From JBNKFQ01 sp050289385 (GTDB lineage: Bacteria; Pseudomonadota; Gammaproteobacteria; Pseudomonadales; Porticoccaceae), in contig JBNKFQ010000155.1 in assembly GCA_050289385.1 (NCBI GenBank), positions 1-19,006 on the forward strand: a stretch of DNA of 19,006 nt, read 5' to 3'. Each line of letters opens with the position of its first letter. Position 1 is the first letter of the stretch. The notes below the pieces were generated by a model, which worked only from the letters and a program-made list of their open reading frames with translations, made no database searches and had not been told where the DNA came from. This document shows positions 4,946 to 13,423 of this stretch, piece after piece. Position numbers and translations under genes: made by a program.

Positions 4946-7312
4946 CTAGAAATCGAATTTGGCTTCTATACCAAATGTCCGCGGGCGCAACCTTGTGGAA
5001 AACCTGAGAATGTTAGGGGATATACGATCATTGTCATTTAACAGGTTATTGGCGAACAACTCAAAAGACAAAGCTTTCCAGTTGGCTCCAACGCGTGCAT
5101 TTAACAAATTAATTTTTTCAGATTCATCGATCATCCCAGCAGTCCGCAAGGTAAATGTTGCCTTTCCTTGTTCGCTGTAATCTATCCGCCAAAAGCCGGG
5201 AAGATCTTTTCTCCACTCAAGATCATATTTGGCAAACAACGTATAGCTATAATCTGGTATGTAATCTAACTGATCTCCTGGCTGATGGGATGCAATCAGA
5301 GGAATTTCCGCAACCTCTGCATTTACTATATTTCCGTTAAATCCAACCTTTAACTGCTCTGTAAATGCCATCCTGACTGCCCAATCTACTCCTTTGATTT
5401 CAGCCTTGCCAAGATTGCTGGTATAACCAAGGCCTATTCCTGGAGATATTACATATGCCTGCATATCATCGTAATCACTGTAATAAAAAGCGAATTCCAG
5501 ATTCATTTTGTTGTCCAGCAAAAACATCTTGGTTCCCAACTCATAATTCACCAGACTTTCTGTTTGATATGCGTCGGGAAATTCCGCGCCTATCGCATTA
5601 AAACCGCCACTACGAAATCCTGTCGCAATGCTGCCATAAGTACGTATTTTGTCTGTAATTGAATAAGAGAAGTAAACTCGTGGATCAATAGAATCAAATG
5701 ATTTCTCGCGACGAGGGTCAATATTCAGGAGTCTTATTTTATCATTAAAAAATCGGATTCCTGCGCCAATTTCCAATTTATCTGTAAAATGATAGCCGAC
5801 ATCAGAAAAAACCGCCCACGATTTTGATTTTGACCCTCCTTCAAACACCAGTTGAGGAATAATTATATCTGAACCTATTCCTACTGTTAGCAATGAAATG
5901 CCTTTAGATTCCACTTCGCGATATATGCTACCGACAGTCCAGTTGTATCGCTCATCTCCCGCAGATGTAACTCGTAACTCCTGTACAAAAGTATCTGCAT
6001 GATTGTTGCTGAAAATATTCCTTTGTGTTACGCCAAAAAAATTTGTAATACCGTCATTATGTCTTGCAATGATTTTGGTGGTAGTACTCAATATTTCTAT
6101 ATCTTTTGTATTATATTTTGCTGTTATATTGTATAGATTGTAGTCGTCTTCGAAGGGAAGTTCGATATTCGGGTTATATTCCGGAAGCATGATGGTATGA
6201 TTTTCAGTTTCACCACCATCCAGAATATCGCCACTATTTCTTTGCAATATCAACGTTCCTGTTACTTCCATATTATCCGTTGGAATCCACAGTGCTTTTG
6301 CTTTTGTATAGTATAAGTTTTGATTGTTAACATCTTTTTTACCGGACGCTGGAGTATCTATCCAACCTCCAATCCGTTCATGTTTGCCAACCAGACGAAC
6401 AGAGAGTTCATCTTCAATAATTGGTAAATTGGCAATCCCTGTTAGGATTTTATTTGGAGAACCATGTTCTGTAAATGACGCTTTCATATCTACATTACCA
6501 TCAACACCGCCAAAATCAGGCTGCCTGGTGATAAATCGAATAGTACCCGCTGTAGATCCCTGGCCGTAAAGTGTACCTTGAGGCCCATGCAGCACTTCAA
6601 CTCGCTCTATATCCGGAGTACGCAAATCCATTTGAGACAAGGGAGAACCGGTTACTGCCGCCTCATCAATATATACTCCTACAATTGCAGATGTACCCCT
6701 GGTGTTACCAACACCCCTCATAAAGAGAGAACCTGTTCCCGGCCCCGACTCAAAAACGGTAAGCTCCGGAACTGCCAACGATAACTCCTTAATATTGTTA
6801 ATATTTTTTTCCTGCAATTCTTCTCCGCTTAATGTGCTTATAGACATCGGAACTTCTATCAAACTTTGCTCTCTTCTTTGTGCGGTTACTATCAATTCTT
6901 CTATAACAGTATTTAAATCTTTTGTATCCACCTGTTTTTTGGGATTTCCTTCCGGCGCCGACTCGATCAATACGGTATTGTGCTCATTGACACTAAACGT
7001 CAACCCGGTATTGCCAAGCAATTGATTCAGCGCCACCATTGGCTCGAACATGCCAATAACACCACCCGTCACTCTATCGCCGACCAGATCAGCACGAGCA
7101 AAAACCTCCAGGTCTGCTTGTACAGCAAACGTCTTGAGGGCTTCATCCAGTGGTTGTTTTTCAATTTGAAAAGTTTTTGCATCACCCGCTTGCAGAAAGC
7201 CGGCAATAGTTAGCATGGAAACTGCTGTCAGAAAATTTTTTATAGTATTTTGAACACTGCTCTTGTGATTGCGTGTTTTGTACATGCGTGTCTTGTACAT
7301 AATAGCACCCAT
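4946..7312 (-). CDS. TonB-dependent outer-membrane receptor with STN signalling domain
   Basis: This 788-aa outer-membrane transporter has a signal peptide (about 1-45; hydrophobic FLTAVSMLTIAGFLQAG). A secretin/TonB N-terminal (STN) domain follows at about 47-117 (QPLDEALKTFAVQADLEVF ... LLGNTGLTFSV). A TonB box EELIVTA lies near 138-144. The plug covers about 148-262 (PMSISTLSGEELQ, FMRGVGN, VEVLHGPQGTLYGQGSTAG) and a beta-barrel runs to the terminal phenylalanine (RTFGIEAKFDF). The STN domain means it senses its ligand and signals to FecR; sigma and FecR genes lie immediately upstream. The ligand is unknown; an iron chelate is the usual case, and the esterase downstream fits that. The ATG at 7312 has GGAGGG five bases upstream. 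A 15-base tandem duplication repeats MYKTR near the start. The 130-base gap upstream is AT-rich, with a TTGACA (minus strand, 7351-7346) but no convincing -10. Confidence 0.93.
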   Translation of the reverse strand: MGAIMYKTRMYKTRNHKSSVQNTIKNFLTAVSMLTIAGFLQAGDAKTFQIEKQPLDEALKTFAVQADLEVFARADLVGDRVTGGVIGMFEPMVALNQLLGNTGLTFSVNEHNTVLIESAPEGNPKKQVDTKDLNTVIEELIVTAQRREQSLIEVPMSISTLSGEELQEKNINNIKELSLAVPELTVFESGPGTGSLFMRGVGNTRGTSAIVGVYIDEAAVTGSPLSQMDLRTPDIERVEVLHGPQGTLYGQGSTAGTIRFITRQPDFGGVDGNVDMKASFTEHGSPNKILTGIANLPIIEDELSVRLVGKHERIGGWIDTPASGKKDVNNQNLYYTKAKALWIPTDNMEVTGTLILQRNSGDILDGGETENHTIMLPEYNPNIELPFEDDYNLYNITAKYNTKDIEILSTTTKIIARHNDGITNFFGVTQRNIFSNNHADTFVQELRVTSAGDERYNWTVGSIYREVESKGISLLTVGIGSDIIIPQLVFEGGSKSKSWAVFSDVGYHFTDKLEIGAGIRFFNDKIRLLNIDPRREKSFDSIDPRVYFSYSITDKIRTYGSIATGFRSGGFNAIGAEFPDAYQTESLVNYELGTKMFLLDNKMNLEFAFYYSDYDDMQAYVISPGIGLGYTSNLGKAEIKGVDWAVRMAFTEQLKVGFNGNIVNAEVAEIPLIASHQPGDQLDYIPDYSYTLFAKYDLEWRKDLPGFWRIDYSEQGKATFTLRTAGMIDESEKINLLNARVGANWKALSFELFANNLLNDNDRISPNILRFSTRLRPRTFGIEAKFDF
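7271..7300 (-). repeat. 15-bp tandem duplication in the receptor signal-peptide region
   Basis: On the minus strand ATGTACAAGACACGC (7300-7286) is followed directly by ATGTACAAAACACGC (7285-7271), one base different. It repeats the residues MYKTR in the basic N-terminal part of the signal peptide and adds two more in-frame ATG codons, so internal starts without the first nine residues are conceivable. Confidence 0.9.
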
Positions 7313-7442
7313 TTTTCCCTCCGGTTTAATTACTGTCTTGCTCTATGTCAAAACAGTCCCGGCCAAGTAAGACGGCATAACAATAAAAACCCGCATCATT
7401 TTTTTATTTGAATTTATCTATTTTATGTTTGCAGCGAAATTA

Positions 7443-8477
7443 TTAACGCTGCCGAGCCCTGTGCAGGTGAATAATCCCGTTTTTAGCCGGAGTGGCAGAT
7501 ATCGGGAAAGAGCTTTCTACAGCAGCGACAAAACTGTCGATCTGGCCAGTACGAAATACACCAGTAATGCGATAACTGGCCAGGGTATTGTCGCCGAGTA
7601 CCAGTTGTTGTGAGGTGTAGCGGTTAATTTCAACGATAGCATCAGCTAATGTGTCGTTTTTAAACATCAATCGCCCGTCACGCCAACTGATATGACGCTC
7701 GACATCTACCTGTTTTACTATTGGTGCAATGCTGGCCGAAGCAATTAACTGCTGCCCTGGAACCAGTTGGGTTACAGACGCAGTTTTTTGGTCTTCACCC
7801 CTCACGGATACGCGGCCTTGTACCAGCGTTACGCGCACATCATTACGATCAAGCAGCACATCAAATGCTGTACCCAGCGCAACAATTCGTTGTCCGCCAG
7901 CGCGAACCTCAAAGGGCCGATCCGGATCAGTGACCACATCAAATATTGCCTGCCCTTCCAGCAGGTGAATCCGGCGATTGTCGGCGGAAAAGGTAACCAC
8001 CATTTTGCTGCTGGTATTCAATGTGACCGTTGAGCCGTCATCAAGTGTGACAGTGGAACGTTCGCCCAACGCCGTCTGATAGGTGGTTTCACCAAATTCG
8101 GATACAGCCGCCGTTTGCAATGATTGGCCATTCTGAAAATATGGCGTAACCAACACAGCCCCTATTATCACCAGCACCAGAGCCGCAGCCGCAATACCGC
8201 TATACCACAGGGTTCGTCTGCGCGGGCTGTTAGCAAGTGCCGTTTCTCGCATTTGTGCCAACTCAGCATGGCTTTCGACCTCTCCGGCGGCATCCCACAC
8301 ACGTTGCATACGGGCGCAGGCAGCCTCCCTTTCGGGGCCGCCAGCCAACCAATCGGCAAATTCTTTTTTCAATTCACCATCGTTCGGGTACGAATCAAGA
8401 CGATCTCGCCAATCCAGCGCATCAGCTATCAGTTCAGCATCCCTGTTCAATTTGTTGAGCTGTTCGTCCATCATCAT
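7443..8477 (-). CDS. FecR-family anti-sigma/sigma regulator (second pair)
   Basis: This 344-aa inner-membrane protein should link the STN receptor encoded downstream to the ECF sigma factor encoded upstream. Residues 15-60 form a DUF4880-like cytoplasmic part (DALDWRDRLDSYPNDGELKKEF, FADWLAGGPERE). One membrane helix lies at about 91-113. The FecR domain in the periplasm includes GERSTVTLDDGSTVTLN and FDVVTDPDRPFEVRAG. The C-terminal region, about 275-340, is of the DUF4974 type (RLMFKNDTLADAIVEINRYT), the part expected to meet the STN domain. The start is one of three successive ATG codons; the first overlaps the sigma stop as ATGA, which implies coupled translation. The stop is 130 bases before the receptor start. 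Confidence 0.93.
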   Translation of the reverse strand: MMMDEQLNKLNRDAELIADALDWRDRLDSYPNDGELKKEFADWLAGGPEREAACARMQRVWDAAGEVESHAELAQMRETALANSPRRRTLWYSGIAAAALVLVIIGAVLVTPYFQNGQSLQTAAVSEFGETTYQTALGERSTVTLDDGSTVTLNTSSKMVVTFSADNRRIHLLEGQAIFDVVTDPDRPFEVRAGGQRIVALGTAFDVLLDRNDVRVTLVQGRVSVRGEDQKTASVTQLVPGQQLIASASIAPIVKQVDVERHISWRDGRLMFKNDTLADAIVEINRYTSQQLVLGDNTLASYRITGVFRTGQIDSFVAAVESSFPISATPAKNGIIHLHRARQR

Positions 8478-9034
8478 TCCCGGTTAATAACACGGTCCAG
8501 ATACTTGACCGCCTTTTGCATATGCTTTTCAACAGAACTGACCGACAGCCCCAGCCGCCGCGCAATGTCACCATAGCGCAGGCCTTCGTAACGACGCAGC
8601 AAAAAGACCGCACGTGTACGCTCTGGCAGGTTTTTGATAGCTTCGACAAACGCACCCACAGCCTCTTTACCCAGTAAGACGCGCTCGGGCGATAAATCCA
8701 CATGACTATGTGTGCTATCGTCGTAGGTGTCGTGTGCATCCACGCAATGGGATGCGTCCTTGCGAGCCCTGTCACGCAACAGATTCATGGCGATTTGGAA
8801 AATGTAGCCATCAGGCTGTTTGATCTGATCGAGATCCTTGCGTGCGGCAAGGCGTACGAACACTTCTTGCACCAGATCGTCCACCTCGACTTCGGGTGGC
8901 AATCGCTTGGCAAAAAAGACATAGAGTGGCCGACGAAAGCGGGCCAAAAGCTCATCGAGAGACTTTCGACTCCACTCACGACTGGTTTGCTGTCTGATTT
9001 TACTGGCCACGTTTTCGATACCCGGATCTTGCAA
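8474..9034 (-). CDS. FecI-like ECF RNA polymerase sigma factor (second pair)
   Basis: This 186-aa ECF sigma factor has region 2 at about residues 25-95 (VDDLVQEVFVRLAARKDL, GYIFQIAMNLLRDRARKD) and region 4 at about 133-183 (LPERTRAVFLLRRYEG, YGDIARRLGLSVSSVEKHMQ). The stop overlaps the FecR start by 4 bases. It should transcribe the receptor-esterase genes downstream when the receptor binds its ligand, as in the Fec scheme. The start is uncertain. The frame opens at a TTG (9034) without a clear ribosome site, and a GTG nine codons in (9010) is the next choice. A weak promoter-like pair, TGGATT, 18 bases, TATAGT, ends at 9053 on the minus strand and would place the transcript start about a dozen bases before the TTG. 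Confidence 0.92.
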   Translation of the reverse strand: MQDPGIENVASKIRQQTSREWSRKSLDELLARFRRPLYVFFAKRLPPEVEVDDLVQEVFVRLAARKDLDQIKQPDGYIFQIAMNLLRDRARKDASHCVDAHDTYDDSTHSHVDLSPERVLLGKEAVGAFVEAIKNLPERTRAVFLLRRYEGLRYGDIARRLGLSVSSVEKHMQKAVKYLDRVINRE

Positions 9035-9138
9035 GGTGAAAGAAGTGCCCTAACTATAGTATGGGCTTGATTAAAAAATCCAGAGCCTGGAAAAAGCAAA
9101 ACTTGCGAGTTGTGACCGTAATGCAACTTTCTGAAGCC

Positions 9139-9176
9139 AAAAAAAACCGATCAAAGTGTTTTGACCGGGCTTTTTC
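9139..9176 (-). terminator. Intrinsic terminator after the serine hydrolase operon
   Basis: On the minus strand CCGGTCAAA (9168-9160) pairs with TTTGATCGG (9155-9147), nine pairs with one G-T, around a four-base loop, and is followed by eight T (9146-9139). On the plus strand the stem is followed by GGGC and TTTTT, so it could work in both directions. It separates the hydrolase operon from the second sigma gene. Confidence 0.85.
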
Positions 9177-9202
9177 GTTAGGGCCTGTTAATCATCTACT
9201 TT

Positions 9203-10792
9203 TTACTCATCAATTCGAGAGAAATCCAGGTCGTGGAAATCAAAACTGAAATCTGTCAACTCGGAAACAGCCTGCATTTTTATACCGTCAGGATTCCCTT
9301 TTACATCGGTACTGAACATAACATAGGCGTCTGCTTCCAGCGACCGGTCGTGCCAACGCACAATAAAACTGTTTTGATTAAAGTGCTCCATAGCGCCTTC
9401 CAGTTTTTCAGAGCGCAGCGATTTAAAGTACAACTCGCCATTTTGTTCAGATATAACCACATCGCCAAACCAGGGATCTTTATATACGCCAATATAAGCG
9501 GAAAGCGGCAAGGAAGGTGCTTTTTGCCGCACCCCGGACATCGCCGCATCGACTTTTGCCAGGGCTTGTTGCTTGCGCTCACTGGAATATTTATCCAATT
9601 TGGATATCCAGTCTTCCTGGCGAGCTTCTGGCATGTATGACTTGATAATGCTGGTATAAATAGAACCCATCGCCGAGCCCGATTGCTGGTTAGTGAGTAC
9701 CACAACACCCAGATTCAATTCAGGAACCATATCGACGTGAGTCACCATACCCAACAAGCCACCACCGTGCGACACCCACTTGTAGCCATGTGCGTCTTTC
9801 AATCCAAAACCCAGGCCATAGGCCGAAAATTGTGTGCCATGCCATTCTTTATCACTTGCACGAGTATTGGTAATGGTCTGTGGCTTCCACAGTTCGTCAT
9901 GCAGTTTTTGGCTCAAAAGCACGCTGCCATTTGGTAATTCGCCACCCCGCAAATGCATGCCTACCCATCGCAGCATGCTTTTTACACTGCACTGCAAACC
10001 ACCGGCAGCGGCGATAATCGCTCGCTCCCAGGGCGCTTCCAGCCGATCAACTTTTTGCAGTTTGCCCTCAATAACCGCATGAGGTTCGGCAATGTTGGCC
10101 TCGCCCTTAAGACGCGATCGGTTGGCAGCGCAGTATTTCATATTCAGGGGCGCCAGAATTCTCTCATCGACAAAATCTTCATAGCTCTGCCCGGTGACTG
10201 CGGGAATAATTTCTCCGGCAACAATGTACAACAGATTGTCATATGCGTATTCGGTACGAAAACTGCTGACCGGTTTTAAATAGCGAAGATTGGCGGTAAT
10301 CTCTTCACGGGAAAAACCGGACGAGGGCCAGAACATCAAATCGCCAGCACCCAGGCCCAAACCACTGCGGTGTGTTACCAGATCGCGAATGGTAAATTCC
10401 TGAGTAACCCAAGGGTCATACATGCGAAAACCGGGTATATAGTCTACAATCTTATCGTCCCATTTAAGCTTCCCTTCATCTGCCAGCAGTGACAGGGCCA
10501 TCGTGGTGAACGCTTTGCTATTGGACGCGATAGCAAAGAGCGTTTCGTCATCTATTTTTCCGGGTTTGCCATTCTCCCTTACTCCAAAACCTTTGGAGTA
10601 GATAACCTTGCCGTCCTTAATGACGCCTACGGCAATGCCCGGTACGGTGAATGTGTCCATTGATCTTTTTACCAGGCGATCAATCTGGCTTTCACTCATA
10701 CCCTTGCCGGTTTTTGCCCACACAGGCGCCATGAACAGCGACACGACGAGAACCGCCACCGCGGCAAGTTTGTTGTTTGACGTAATTTCCAT
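9203..10792 (-). CDS. Exported serine hydrolase of the class C beta-lactamase/PBP family
   Basis: This 529-aa penicillin-binding-protein-fold hydrolase starts with a signal peptide (KLAAVAVLVVSLFMAPVWA), so it acts in the periplasm or is secreted. The three active-site motifs are present: SNSK (Ser90, Lys93), YDN (Tyr184, Asn186) and HGG (His342). The domain runs to about residue 385. The remaining 140 residues hold a DUF3471-like C-terminal region (YIGVYKDPWFGDVVISEQNG). Members include esterases, D-aminopeptidases and peptidases acting on D-amino-acid peptides as well as beta-lactamases. Next to a dipeptide epimerase and a membrane protein, a peptidase role is a fair guess, but the reaction cannot be read from the sequence. 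The frame opens 14 codons earlier (10834), but the ATG at 10792 has GGGGAAG upstream and begins the signal peptide. Confidence 0.9.
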   Translation of the reverse strand: MEITSNNKLAAVAVLVVSLFMAPVWAKTGKGMSESQIDRLVKRSMDTFTVPGIAVGVIKDGKVIYSKGFGVRENGKPGKIDDETLFAIASNSKAFTTMALSLLADEGKLKWDDKIVDYIPGFRMYDPWVTQEFTIRDLVTHRSGLGLGAGDLMFWPSSGFSREEITANLRYLKPVSSFRTEYAYDNLLYIVAGEIIPAVTGQSYEDFVDERILAPLNMKYCAANRSRLKGEANIAEPHAVIEGKLQKVDRLEAPWERAIIAAAGGLQCSVKSMLRWVGMHLRGGELPNGSVLLSQKLHDELWKPQTITNTRASDKEWHGTQFSAYGLGFGLKDAHGYKWVSHGGGLLGMVTHVDMVPELNLGVVVLTNQQSGSAMGSIYTSIIKSYMPEARQEDWISKLDKYSSERKQQALAKVDAAMSGVRQKAPSLPLSAYIGVYKDPWFGDVVISEQNGELYFKSLRSEKLEGAMEHFNQNSFIVRWHDRSLEADAYVMFSTDVKGNPDGIKMQAVSELTDFSFDFHDLDFSRIDE

Positions 10793-10844
10793 GGTACTTC
10801 CCCATAAAAGTAATATATCTTGTTCGATCGCCATTGTTTGAATG

Positions 10845-10900
10845 ACTAAACTGTTACTACTAAACTGCTACTACTAAACAGTTACTACTAAACAGTCACG
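10845..10900. repeat. 14-bp tandem repeat, four units, across the epimerase stop codon
   Basis: Four head-to-tail units of the form ACTAAACtGtTACT start at 10845, 10859, 10873 and 10887, the last partly degenerate. The fourth supplies the last codons and the TAG of the epimerase, and the next bases give TAG and TAA as well. The array fills about half of the 95-base gap before the hydrolase start. It may simply be replication slippage, or it may tune spacing in the mRNA. Confidence 0.85.
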
Positions 10901-11997
10901 GCGCTGCTCTGGTCCAGAAAGTCTTCATTGATAGCCGCACCGAGCCCCGGTTCGTCGGGAAGATGAATCAGACCGCCAACGGTTTTGTCATAAGTCATAC
11001 CACCAATTACCGGATCGGATTTAAACCCGTAAGCGGAATCGAGGTCGAGAAACACAATATTTGGGCGAGCAGCCGCCAGATGCGCCGCTGCACTCAATGC
11101 CAATCGGCTTTCCGCAAAACAGCCAATCATGCACTTGCAATTGGCCGATTCGGCAATGGCATTGATTTTTAAAGCGGTGTGAATACCGCCAGACTTGCCC
11201 AGTTTGATATTCAGGTAATCGGTAGCGCCAGCCTTGACCAGCTTGATGGCATCGCGATGATCAAAAACGGATTCGTCCGTGCAAATTGGCGTATCTACTG
11301 TATTCCTGAGTCGAACCAGGTTGTCGTAGTCCCATGCGGCGATGGGTTGTTCCGAGTACTGGATATCAAGCGGTTGCATGGCTCGCAAATTTGCCACTGC
11401 CGTCGGCAAATCCCAACCCTGGTTACTGTCAATTTTCAGATGCATATCGGGACCAACCAATTCGCGAACCGCCTTGACGTGCTCGACGTCCGCAAGCCCT
11501 GGTCGTCCGACTTTCATCTTGATCGCATCAAAGCCTAGCGCCAGTATGCGTTTTGCGTGGTCAAGTGTTTGCTCAACGGTATCTTGCAAGCCAATGGTCA
11601 AATCCGTCCGCAGTTCCCTCTTCTCTCCGCCCAACAACTGATACAACGGCAACTCTGCCTTTTTGGCCAGAATATCGTACAAGGCCATATCAAACGCAGA
11701 CCGTATCGAAGGTTCACTAACGGTAAAACCATCGATGTCGCGCATCCTGGCCTCAATCGCCAGAGCATTTTTACCCTTGATCAGACGAGCCAGCTGTTTG
11801 GCCGTTTCGTAATTGGTTTCCTGACTGTCTCCGGTAATAGGCGCAAACGGGCTGGCTTCACCCCAACCGACAATACCTGAATCGGTGGTAATTTTTACCG
11901 CGACATTTTGCGCCGCTTCAATCACACCAAGCGGCACTCGTGTGGGGTATTCCAGTTCAACATTAACTTTAAAAATATCAATACGATCTATATTCAC
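10888..11997 (-). CDS. Dipeptide epimerase (L-Ala-D/L-Glu epimerase type), enolase superfamily
   Basis: This 369-aa cytoplasmic enzyme belongs to the muconate-lactonizing branch of the enolase superfamily. Members with these features epimerise the C-terminal residue of dipeptides, classically L-Ala-D-Glu to L-Ala-L-Glu during murein peptide recycling. The acid/base lysines are Lys162 in the KMKVG motif and Lys265 in NIKLGKSGG. The Mg2+ ligands are Asp190 (KIDSNQGW), Glu216 (YSEQPI) and Asp241 (CTDES). The DLDS segment (Asp318, Asp320) matches the aspartates that bind the dipeptide amino group in Ala-Glu epimerases. This supports dipeptide specificity, although related enzymes accept other dipeptides. 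The start is a GTG (11997) with AGGA seven bases upstream. It lies 20 bases after the DUF819 gene, so both should be on one transcript. A tandem repeat straddles the stop. Confidence 0.92.
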   Translation of the reverse strand: MNIDRIDIFKVNVELEYPTRVPLGVIEAAQNVAVKITTDSGIVGWGEASPFAPITGDSQETNYETAKQLARLIKGKNALAIEARMRDIDGFTVSEPSIRSAFDMALYDILAKKAELPLYQLLGGEKRELRTDLTIGLQDTVEQTLDHAKRILALGFDAIKMKVGRPGLADVEHVKAVRELVGPDMHLKIDSNQGWDLPTAVANLRAMQPLDIQYSEQPIAAWDYDNLVRLRNTVDTPICTDESVFDHRDAIKLVKAGATDYLNIKLGKSGGIHTALKINAIAESANCKCMIGCFAESRLALSAAAHLAAARPNIVFLDLDSAYGFKSDPVIGGMTYDKTVGGLIHLPDEPGLGAAINEDFLDQSSAVTV

Positions 11998-12017
11998 GAC
12001 GCAGTCCTGAAAGATAA

Positions 12018-13160
12018 TTAGGAAAAGAAAGCAGCCAATGTAACACCGATAAAATTAGCAATCACATACCCGAAAACACCCAGCATAACCGCTGGCGTAA
12101 TAAGTTCGCGCCAACGTTTACCCGCTGCAAGAGCGGCAGCGGACGCTGGCCCGGATGCACAGGCGTTGGACGCAATAATAACTTCTGCCAAATCGAGCTT
12201 GAACAATCGACTAAATGAAAAAATGGTAACCATATGACAAACAACAATAATCATAGCGAACAAAACAATAACAAGGGCACTGTCAATCATTTTTGCAATA
12301 TCTGCGCCTGCACCAACAATGACAAAAAACAGATACATAAATAACATGCCTAATTCAAAATCACCTTCCAGCTTTTTCAGTTGTTTCGGGAAGATATTTG
12401 CTACCGCTACGGTCAGAGCTGTAACAAAAAGAATACTGTAATTGCCAATACCAGCCAGATTGGCCAGAAAATTACCGGCGCTGCATATCAACAGGCCAAG
12501 GAACAAGGCAATACTCACATGTAAAAGATTCAAAGTTGTTGTTTCCACCTGATGCTCAACAACTTCTTCCCCGGACCTCTCTGCCTGATCAATAATTGGG
12601 GAAGGTAACCAGCGACGCAATATTCCAATTGCCGGCATAACAGCGAGTAAACCCAGGTAAAATACTCCAACAACGTTGTCGGCCGCAACACTGGCCGTTA
12701 ACAAGGCACTGTCTATCTGAACAGCTTCGGCAACTGCTGCCATGTTCATTGAACCACCTATATAAGTGGCACTGAATACACCAGCGAGATTTCCAGAAGA
12801 ATCCCCAAGCGGCAATACCATTACCCCTATCACTGTTCCGATAACGGTACCCACTGTACCCAGCAGAAAAGCGATAAACATACCTTTGGTTTCCGGGATA
12901 ATGCGACGCAAATCTGCCTTGAACAGCAGTAGCGGAATGGCCAGAGGAACCAGGTAAGACCAGACAACATCGTATGCAGGGGCCGATTTGGGAATAATTC
13001 CGGTATTGGACAGCAACATCGCCAAAGCGATAGCCATCATTACGCCGGATATGTTGTGGCCGATTTTTGTGGTTTCCGCCCAGAAGGCAAACGCAACCAA
13101 ACCCAGCATGATTGCCCAAAGAGCAAAGCGCCAATCCGGCGACAAAAGTAATTCAGCCAT
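12018..13160 (-). CDS. DUF819-family multi-pass membrane protein, candidate transporter
   Basis: This 380-aa inner-membrane protein has about 11-12 hydrophobic helices and matches the DUF819 family as I know it, for example in the segments TYIGGSMNMAAVAEA, AADNVVGVFYLG and SNACASGPASAAALAAGK. The family is annotated as unknown membrane proteins. Repeated glycine- and asparagine-rich half-helices in the middle and near the end are typical of secondary transporters. It is the first gene of the group with the dipeptide epimerase and serine hydrolase, so uptake or efflux of a dipeptide or related acid is a reasonable inference. The ATG at 13160 has GGTGG seven to twelve bases upstream. The 263-base gap before it contains a 14-base tandem duplication and no clear promoter, though a TATAAC lies next to that duplication. 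Confidence 0.88.
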   Translation of the reverse strand: MAELLLSPDWRFALWAIMLGLVAFAFWAETTKIGHNISGVMMAIALAMLLSNTGIIPKSAPAYDVVWSYLVPLAIPLLLFKADLRRIIPETKGMFIAFLLGTVGTVIGTVIGVMVLPLGDSSGNLAGVFSATYIGGSMNMAAVAEAVQIDSALLTASVAADNVVGVFYLGLLAVMPAIGILRRWLPSPIIDQAERSGEEVVEHQVETTTLNLLHVSIALFLGLLICSAGNFLANLAGIGNYSILFVTALTVAVANIFPKQLKKLEGDFELGMLFMYLFFVIVGAGADIAKMIDSALVIVLFAMIIVVCHMVTIFSFSRLFKLDLAEVIIASNACASGPASAAALAAGKRWRELITPAVMLGVFGYVIANFIGVTLAAFFS

Positions 13161-13234
13161 AATTTACCACCATAATTATCGTTAAGGTTATTATCAGGGC
13201 AGGTCGGAGTAGTCATCCTGGCTGTTGTTATACC

Positions 13235-13262
13235 TGTTACGCCGCAAATGTTACGCCGCAAA
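13235..13262. repeat. 14-bp perfect tandem duplication upstream of the DUF819 operon
   Basis: TGTTACGCCGCAAA occurs twice head-to-tail (13235-13248, 13249-13262) about 75 bases before the DUF819 start. On the minus strand a TATAAC lies immediately downstream of it. It could be a doubled regulator site or simple slippage. Nothing else stands out in the 13161-13423 gap. Confidence 0.7.
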
Positions 13263-13423
13263 AGGCCAGACAAACAAAAGAAAGGCTGCACACCAACCGC
13301 ACCTGGGGTACTTCCGTTCAGGGGCAGCGCGGAGCATATCGGGTTTGGCTGTGCGCTGTAAACCGCAAGCCCAATATCGGCGCCGGTCTGCCAGCATTGT
13401 CCGGGATGAGTGTGACGAGCCGG

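Noticed and set aside
9233..9640. 135-aa plus-strand ORF over the hydrolase 3' end
   Set aside because: It is antisense to conserved residues of the hydrolase C-terminal domain and shows no domain of its own.
10793..10834. Upstream start for the serine hydrolase
   Set aside because: The ATG at 10792 has a purine-rich ribosome site at a good distance and begins directly with the signal peptide.
10845..10900. CRISPR array
   Set aside because: The units are only 14 bases, directly abutting, with no spacers and no cas genes.
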